DNA from: Betaproteobacteria bacterium
GTDB lineage: Bacteria > Pseudomonadota > Gammaproteobacteria > Burkholderiales > Thiobacillaceae
DNA: 37,094 nucleotides
Direction of reading: 5' to 3'
Assembly (NCBI GenBank): GCA_007280375.1
Contig: QYQG01000037.1
Span: 1 to 37,094, forward strand
The notes below the pieces were generated by a model, which did not search any database, was not told the DNA's origin, and was given only the letters and a program-made list of their open reading frames with translations. Shown piece after piece: positions 32,725-37,094 of this stretch. Position numbers and translations under genes: made by a program. Position 1 is the first letter of the stretch, and each line of letters starts with the position of its first letter.

Positions 32725-33789
32725 ATGACCACACGACTCACTCACCTCTCGCACGGCGGCGGCTGCGGCTGCAAGATCGCCCCCGCCGTCTTAGAACAGA
32801 TCCTTGCCGCCACGCCCTATGCCAAGGGATTGACCTCGGCCTTTCCCGATTTATTAGTCGGCATCGAATCCTCCGATGACGCGGCGGTGTGGCGTTTGAA
32901 CGAACACCAAGCCATCGTCGCGACCACCGATTTTTTCATGCCCATCGTCGATGACCCGTTCGCCTTTGGCCGCATCGCCGCGACCAACGCCATCTCCGAT
33001 GTCTATGCCATGGGCGGGCGACCGTTGTTTGGCCTTGCCTTGGTCGGCATGCCGCTCGACAAACTCCCGCACGACACCATCCGCCAGATCTTGGCCGGTG
33101 GCGAGGCGGCAGCAGCAGCGGCGGGGATGCCCATTGCCGGCGGTCATTCCATCGAATCGGCCGAACCGATCTACGGCTTGGTCGCGATCGGTGTCGTTGA
33201 TCCGGCCCGCATCAAGAAGAACAGCGCGGCGCGTGCGGGCGATGTGTTGATCCTCGGCAAGGGCTTGGGCGTGGGCATCTTCTCCGCCGCGCTCAAAAAA
33301 GACGCGCTGCCGCCCGCCGCCTACGCCGCGATGATAGACTCGACCACGCAACTCAATACCCCCGGCCCCGATCTGGCCGCCTTAGACGGCGTGCACGCGA
33401 TGACCGATGTCACCGGCTTTGGCCTCTTAGGACACGCATGGGAGATCGCGCGCGGCTCCAATGTACAGATCGAGATCGCATGGCCCAGCGTGCCACTCTT
33501 ACACGGCGCAAACGAACTGGCGCAAGCCGGTTTTATCACCGGCGCATCGGGACGCAACTGGGCCAGCTATGGCCATGCCGTCACCCTGTTCGACGGCTGC
33601 ACCGACTGGCAACGCGCCCTCTTAACCGACCCGCAAACCAGCGGCGGCCTCTTGGTCAGTTGCGCCTTGGATGCCGCCGACACGGTCTTGGCCCTCTTCG
33701 CCCAACACGGATTTGCGACCGCCGCCGTCATCGGCCACATCCACGCGGGTCCCGCCGCCGTCAGCGTCAGCGTCAGCGTTCGACGATGA
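32725..33789 (+). CDS. selD: Selenide, water dikinase
   Basis: Makes selenophosphate from selenide and ATP for selenocysteine and 2-selenouridine. The start is the ATG at 32725, 11 nt after lnt; the ORF-track start lies inside lnt. The 354-aa protein begins MTTRLTHLSHGGGCGCKIAP, with the catalytic pair Cys14 and Lys17 equivalent to E. coli Cys17/Lys20; the codon is TGC, so it is not a selenoprotein. Other motifs: SSDDAAVWRL, TTDFFMPIVDDPFAFGRIAATNAISDVYAMGG, GGHSIE, TDVTGFGLLGHAWEI and LLTDPQTSGGLLVS. SelA/SelB or a selenouridine synthase are not in this window. The C-terminus AVSVSVSVRR is encoded by three tandem GTCAGC units. TAGAAT at 32711-32716 could be a -10 box, without a good -35. Confidence 0.96.
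   Translation: MTTRLTHLSHGGGCGCKIAPAVLEQILAATPYAKGLTSAFPDLLVGIESSDDAAVWRLNEHQAIVATTDFFMPIVDDPFAFGRIAATNAISDVYAMGGRPLFGLALVGMPLDKLPHDTIRQILAGGEAAAAAAGMPIAGGHSIESAEPIYGLVAIGVVDPARIKKNSAARAGDVLILGKGLGVGIFSAALKKDALPPAAYAAMIDSTTQLNTPGPDLAALDGVHAMTDVTGFGLLGHAWEIARGSNVQIEIAWPSVPLLHGANELAQAGFITGASGRNWASYGHAVTLFDGCTDWQRALLTDPQTSGGLLVSCALDAADTVLALFAQHGFATAAVIGHIHAGPAAVSVSVSVRR
33759..33779 (+). repeat. 6-bp tandem repeat at the selD 3' end
   Basis: GTCAGC repeats three times in a row and continues with GTT, encoding VSVSVSV just before the selD stop. A further GTCAGCGTT occurs after the stop at about 33793. The repeat can change length in frame. Confidence 0.7.
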
Positions 33790-33855
33790 GATGTCAGCGT
33801 TGGCCAGAAGTCGTGGTCTGCCCCCACACACGCCTGGGCGCACCTAGGCGCGTCG

Positions 33856-35787
33856 TCATTGCGGGCGGAGGGCGTGGTTAAGGTAGGCGCGTAGGCGCGC
33901 GGGTTTCAAGGGTTTGTGCAACAAGGTGAGGCCGGAAGCGTTGATCGCCGCGATGGTTTCCGGGCCGGTGTCGCCGGTGATGATGGCGGCGGGCAGGCCT
34001 TCGCCCAGTTCTTGGCGCAACCAGCGCACGCTGACGATGCCGTCGCGCTCACCGGGTAGACGATAATCGGACAGGATGACATCGGGCAGACGGCCTAATT
34101 CGCCCAAGGCATCGAGCAAGGCCTCGGCTGAAACCGCCGCGACCGTTTCCATCCCCCATTCGCGCAGCAGCGTCGTCATCGCCCCCAAGATGAGGGTGTC
34201 ATCGTCGAGGATGGCGATCAAGGGCGCATCCTCACGCGGCAGGGTAGCGGTGGCGTCCGTCGTGACCGTCACCGCCGTAACCTGTATCGGCGTACAGCGC
34301 GCCAAGGTCAGCCCAAAGCGCGAACCGCGCCCCAGCGTCGAGCGCAGCGTCACCGCGCTGCCCAGCAACTCGGCCTCTCGCGCCACGATGGCGAGGCCCA
34401 AACCCAGGCCCTTGGCGCGTTGCCGTTCGGGGTTGTCGATCTGGAAATATTCCTCAAAGACCTGCGCCTGTTGCCGGGCGGCGATACCCAAACCGGTATC
34501 TAGCACCTGCAACTCCACCGCACCGGCGCGTCGCCGCGCACCGACAATGACACGCCCCTGCGGCGTATAGCGGATGGCGTTGCTGACCAGATTCATCACG
34601 ATGCGCTCCGTCAACAACGGGTCGCTCTGCGCCGATAGGCTACAGGGCAACACACGCAGCGTCAGGCCTTTTTCGGCGGCAGTCGGGGCAAAATGTTGCC
34701 GGATATTGTCCAGCACCCCTTGCACCGGAAAACACTCCGGCTGCGCCTGCACGATACCAGCATCAAGGCGCGAGAGGTCGAGCAGACCGCCCAGCATGTC
34801 GCCCATCGCCGTGGCCGAGGCATCGATGTGCGCCGTCAGGCGTTGCAACTCACCTTCCGGCACCTTGTCTTTCAGGGCGGAGATCAACAGGGTCAGGGCG
34901 TGCAAGGGTTGGCGCAGGTCATGGCTGGCGGCGGCGAGAAACTTGGACTTGGCACGCACGGCGGCCTCGGCGGCTAGTTTTTGCTCCGTCAACTCGGCGG
35001 TTGCCGTCTGGATGCCGATCTGTAGATTTTCGTGCACATCGTGCAAGGTCTCCGCCATGTCGTTGATGTCTCGTTCCAGTTGTCGCAACTCGCCCTCGGC
35101 CTGTTCGACCGGACAGCGCGCGTCTAGGCGACCACGGGTCAAGGCGTGTACCGTGTCGGTAATGCGATGCAGGCGGCGCGCCAAGCGACGACTCAAGGTC
35201 CACGCCATGGTCGCGGCGAGGGCGATCAGGCCGATTAGAAAGGTCAAGATCGTCAAGAGGCTCTCACGCTGTGCGGCGCGAATCGGCGCATCGTTCAAAA
35301 CCACCACGACATGGCCGATCGCGCCCACGCCCAACACACTGTCCATACCCATTGCCTGCGCGCTTTGCACCAAGCCGATCGGGCGACGGAAGAAATAGTC
35401 GTCGTCCACGCGCCGCTCGGCGTGTGTTTGCAACAGGGCACGGTTGGCCAACAAGGCCTCCTTACCGCTCTTGACCCACCAGCGCCCGTGCTCATCGACC
35501 ACGCCAATCGCGTCTCGCTGAGGGTTGAGGCCCGCGTGATCGGCTAGGCGTTGCAGGTTGGCCGTGCTCCCCGTGAAGAGGTCATAGGCGGCGACCTCGG
35601 CCAATTGAGTGGTCAGCTCGCGGCCGCGTTGGCGCAAGGCGGCCTCGGCCTCGCGGCCACTTTGATGCACTTCATAGACCGCAAACAAGGCCGCGCTCAA
35701 CACCGCAGGCAAGAGCGCCAGCCACAGCAAACGCGCATGCAGCGTGCCAACACAACGACGCAGGCTAGAAAACCACGACAGGTACAC
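33856..35787 (-). CDS. Membrane hybrid histidine kinase (HAMP-HisKA-HATPase-REC)
   Basis: 643-aa sensor kinase. TM1 (about 18-38) and TM2 (about 177-197) enclose a ~135-residue periplasmic sensor with RDAIGVVDEHGRWWVKSGKEAL (a CHASE/sCache-like pattern, uncertain). A HAMP linker (200-255) is followed by a coiled coil, HisKA with phospho-acceptor His289 in AAASHDLRQPLHALTLL, and a HATPase domain with NAIRYTPQG (N box), DTGLGI and KGLGLGLAIV (G boxes). A C-terminal receiver (about 515-640) has LDDD acidic residues, phospho-Asp in ILSDYRLPG and Lys in LHKPLKP. The SHDLRQPL form is typical of proteobacterial hybrid kinases paired with LuxR-type regulators. The response regulator gene lies 17 nt upstream, so the two form an operon. 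Confidence 0.95.
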   Translation of the reverse strand: MYLSWFSSLRRCVGTLHARLLWLALLPAVLSAALFAVYEVHQSGREAEAALRQRGRELTTQLAEVAAYDLFTGSTANLQRLADHAGLNPQRDAIGVVDEHGRWWVKSGKEALLANRALLQTHAERRVDDDYFFRRPIGLVQSAQAMGMDSVLGVGAIGHVVVVLNDAPIRAAQRESLLTILTFLIGLIALAATMAWTLSRRLARRLHRITDTVHALTRGRLDARCPVEQAEGELRQLERDINDMAETLHDVHENLQIGIQTATAELTEQKLAAEAAVRAKSKFLAAASHDLRQPLHALTLLISALKDKVPEGELQRLTAHIDASATAMGDMLGGLLDLSRLDAGIVQAQPECFPVQGVLDNIRQHFAPTAAEKGLTLRVLPCSLSAQSDPLLTERIVMNLVSNAIRYTPQGRVIVGARRRAGAVELQVLDTGLGIAARQQAQVFEEYFQIDNPERQRAKGLGLGLAIVAREAELLGSAVTLRSTLGRGSRFGLTLARCTPIQVTAVTVTTDATATLPREDAPLIAILDDDTLILGAMTTLLREWGMETVAAVSAEALLDALGELGRLPDVILSDYRLPGERDGIVSVRWLRQELGEGLPAAIITGDTGPETIAAINASGLTLLHKPLKPARLRAYLNHALRPQ

Positions 35788-35804
35788 GCGGCGAGCCTGA
35801 GCGT

Positions 35805-36443
35805 TTAGGCCAGACCGGCCTTCTGCGCCACCAAGACCGCCTCGGTACGATTAGAGGCATCCAGTGCACGCAGAACAGCGGTGACATGGATCTTCACCGT
35901 ACCCTCAGTGAGGTGAAAGGCCTCGGCGATCTGCCGATTGCTCATCCCCTGCCCCATCAGACGCAAGACCTCTAACTGTCGCTCGGTCAAGCTGGCCAAG
36001 CGGGGACCGCTGGGGCTGACGGGATGCAGGATAGGGGCCACGCTCTGCGCGCTGAGCAGTTCGGGCGGGGCATAGACGCCACCGGCCAGCACCAGGTGCA
36101 TCGCCAACAAGATCACCGCCGGGGCCGAGGCCTTGCTGATATAGCCCATCGCGCCGGCGGCCAAGACCTGCCGCACCTCATCGGGACGATCCGCCGCCGA
36201 CAGGACGATGAGCGGGATATGCGGAAAACGCGCGCGGAACTGGGTGATGCCCTCGATCCCCGTGCCGCCCGGCATATTGAGATCGAGCAAGGCCAGATCC
36301 ATCTCCGTATGCTGAGCCGTGATCGCATAGGCGCTGGGATAGTCTATCGCCTCTAAGATCTCGACCTGGGCATCGAGCTTAAGTAATACAGGTTTAACCC
36401 CCTCACGGAACAGGGGATGGTCATCGGCAAGCAGTATTTGCAT
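35805..36443 (-). CDS. NarL/LuxR-type response regulator
   Basis: 212-aa transcription regulator from the ATG at 36443. The ORF-track start is a TTG five codons upstream; neither has a clear ribosome site. Receiver domain 1-120: MQILLADDHPLFREGV with the Asp pair, phospho-acceptor Asp54 in LALLDLNMPGG, Ser/Thr in IVLSAAD and Lys in YISKASA. A linker leads to a LuxR/GerE HTH (about 145-208): LTERQLEVLRLMGQGMSNRQIAEAFHLTEGTVKIHVTAVLRAL. The hybrid kinase gene follows after 17 nt and is its probable partner; a phosphorelay needs an Hpt step that is not encoded here, so direct kinase-to-regulator transfer is more likely. It is divergent from the repeat-protein gene, with repeated GTCATAG boxes between. 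Confidence 0.93.
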   Translation of the reverse strand: MQILLADDHPLFREGVKPVLLKLDAQVEILEAIDYPSAYAITAQHTEMDLALLDLNMPGGTGIEGITQFRARFPHIPLIVLSAADRPDEVRQVLAAGAMGYISKASAPAVILLAMHLVLAGGVYAPPELLSAQSVAPILHPVSPSGPRLASLTERQLEVLRLMGQGMSNRQIAEAFHLTEGTVKIHVTAVLRALDASNRTEAVLVAQKAGLA

Positions 36444-36476
36444 GGCAGGCAGCGACAAGAAGACAATGCCGCGCAG

Positions 36477-36485
36477 TTTATACCA
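36477..36485 (-). promoter_or_regulatory. Candidate extended -10 promoter for the response regulator operon
   Basis: On the minus strand TGGTATAAA fits TGnTATAAT (extended -10) with no recognisable -35. A GTCATAG box (36501-36507) sits near the -35 position, as expected for an activator-dependent promoter. The leader would be about 27 nt. Confidence 0.45.
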
Positions 36486-36500
36486 AAGTCAGGTTTAGCC

Positions 36501-36578
36501 CTATGACTTTACCCAAAGGTCTTTGTGACCCAAAAACCACAGACGCAGGTCATAGGCGTATGGGTTGATCTATGACTT
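36501..36578. promoter_or_regulatory. Three GTCATAG boxes between divergent promoters
   Basis: AAGTCATAG occurs twice on the minus strand (as CTATGACTT at 36501-36509 and 36570-36578) and GTCATAG once on the plus strand (36549-36555). They lie between the response regulator promoter and the repeat-protein promoter; the last copy touches the -35 of the latter. This is a plausible binding region for the adjacent LuxR-type regulator. Confidence 0.5.
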
Positions 36579-36604
36579 GCGTTATATGCCAGATCGTGTA
36601 GAAT
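36577..36604 (+). promoter_or_regulatory. Candidate sigma70 promoter of the repeat-protein gene
   Basis: TTGCGT, 16 bp, TAGAAT. It would start near 36611, leaving a ~65-nt leader with a good ribosome site, TTGGAG, ending 7 nt before the ATG at 36676. Confidence 0.55.
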
Positions 36605-36675
36605 GCCTTCCATCGCGAAACGAAACCTACGCCGCGAACAGCTTTCTAACCTTTCTATCTTACTTGGAGTTTCAA

Positions 36676-37094
36676 ATGAAATTATCTACCCTTGTTTCTG
36701 CCCTGACCCTGTCGGCTATCGCTACCGTTTCGTTCGCTGCTGATCTGGCTAAATTGCCTGCTGCCGTGGCGACTCCTAAGGCTGCCGTGGCTACGATGCA
36801 ATCCCTGATGGACCCGGCGACTTCGATCGCTTTGATCCAGAGCTCGATTGATCCGGCCTTCTACACGAAGATGGGCCAGTCGGCTATGGACCCCAAGACC
36901 GTTGGCGCGTACATGGTTTTCGCTGACCCGGCCCTGGCCACTCAGTGGATGGCCGCTTCGATGGACCCGAACTTCGCCATGAGCATGGTTACTCCGATGA
37001 TGAACCCGAACACCTATGTGAAGTGGATGTCCGCTCCTATGGATCCTCGCGTTCTGAACCTCGGCAGCCAGCTGATCAACCCGTCTTTGTACAC
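36676..37094 (+). CDS. Exported repeat protein with 12-13-residue 'MDP' repeats, truncated by window edge
   Basis: Not in the ORF track because it has no stop before the right edge; 139 codons plus two bases are readable. It begins with a signal peptide (MKLSTLVSALTLSAIATVSFAA, cut near residue 22), then a short Ala/Val/Pro linker, then at least eight repeats of 12-13 residues of the form [M/I/A][D/N]PxxYxxWMxxx: LMDPATSIALIQS, SIDPAFYTKMGQ, AMDPKTVGAYMV, FADPALATQWMA, SMDPNFAMSMVT, MMNPNTYVKWMS, PMDPRVLNLGS, LINPSLY. Met, Pro and aromatic residues dominate; there is no cysteine and very little charge besides Asp and Lys. A strong ribosome site (GGAG), a good promoter and a codon choice unlike the neighbours (many GCT, ACT, CCT, GTT; few GCC) suggest high expression. 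I know no named family for it. An abundant structural protein of the envelope, a surface layer or an inclusion coat is a guess. Confidence 0.85.
   Translation, partial: MKLSTLVSALTLSAIATVSFAADLAKLPAAVATPKAAVATMQSLMDPATSIALIQSSIDPAFYTKMGQSAMDPKTVGAYMVFADPALATQWMAASMDPNFAMSMVTPMMNPNTYVKWMSAPMDPRVLNLGSQLINPSLY

Noticed and set aside
32725-33789. SelD as a selenoprotein with in-frame UGA
   Set aside because: The catalytic position is a TGC cysteine codon and no in-frame TGA occurs.
33828-33850. Terminator between selD and the histidine kinase gene (CGCCTGGG/CCTAGGCG)
   Set aside because: The 8-bp stem has a mismatch, a 4-nt loop and no T-tract on either side; too weak to list.
36676-37094. Repeat protein as a sulfur-globule protein of the known Gly/Asn/Tyr-rich type
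   Set aside because: The visible repeats are Met/Asp/Pro-rich with few Gly and do not resemble the known SgpA/B/C composition; function left open.
1-37094. CRISPR arrays, tRNA or rRNA genes, prophage or transposase genes
   Set aside because: No regularly spaced repeat with unique spacers, no cloverleaf-type sequence in the gaps and no integrase or transposase motifs were seen; REP palindromes account for the short dispersed repeats.

Overview
The window looks like a chromosomal stretch of a GC-rich (roughly 60% by eye) gammaproteobacterium. The gene orders gpmI-envC-ctpA, hemA-prfA, dusB-fis-purH-purD and a yibN-like rhodanese followed by grxC are all typical of that class. Short 'GTAGGAGCGGGCTTGCCCGCGA' palindromes are of the REP type known from Pseudomonas and relatives. 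No rRNA, tRNA, CRISPR array, phage or transposase gene was seen. A sulfur-oxidising lifestyle (Chromatiales/Thiotrichales-like) is possible but not shown.

Layout. (1) 1-5202, minus strand: gpmI, envC, ctpA, a small unknown gene and the truncated start of moeB form one tightly packed, overlapping operon. (2) 5203-12066, plus strand: an ArsR-family regulator with the two-cysteine signature of the SqrR/BigR/HlyU persulfide sensors, then a complex 350-bp intergenic region (REP pair, direct repeats, two tandem sigma70-like promoters, a leader hairpin), then a complete RND efflux system (TolC-like, lipoprotein adaptor, RND permease) and a DUF2892 membrane protein, closed by a clear terminator. A membrane rhodanese and a glutaredoxin follow (12141-12839). 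The RND permease contains only two cysteines in 1100 residues, and they form a periplasmic CxxC. I consider this the best candidate for an undescribed system: persulfide- or thiol-linked efflux. (3) 12851-19694: prmC, prfA and hemA on the minus strand. An MMPL transporter and a secreted DUF4412-like protein on the plus strand, plus a small exported protein, separate prmC from prfA. (4) 19769-24140: an unusual 1144-residue class A penicillin-binding protein and hemF. (5) 24141-26400: an accessory-looking, lower-GC island with REP elements, two coupled lipoproteins, an outer-membrane barrel protein and an XRE regulator. (6) 26400-31129, minus strand: dusB-fis-purH-purD-tsaC. (7) 31238-33789, plus strand: lnt and selD. 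(8) 33856-36443, minus strand: a NarL/LuxR response regulator and a hybrid histidine kinase. (9) Right edge: a divergent, strongly expressed-looking gene for an exported protein made of 12-13-residue 'MDP' repeats. Three copies of GTCATAG lie between it and the regulator.

Working together: region 2 plausibly senses reactive sulfur (ArsR), exports something across both membranes (TolC/adaptor/RND) and handles sulfane sulfur and thiols (rhodanese, glutaredoxin). Region 8-9 may be a two-component system controlling an abundant structural surface or periplasmic protein. Most other genes are housekeeping. Start sites were moved from the ORF track where homology, a Shine-Dalgarno sequence or operon overlap pointed to another codon (ctpA, tolC-like, adaptor, prmC, xre, dusB, selD, response regulator).
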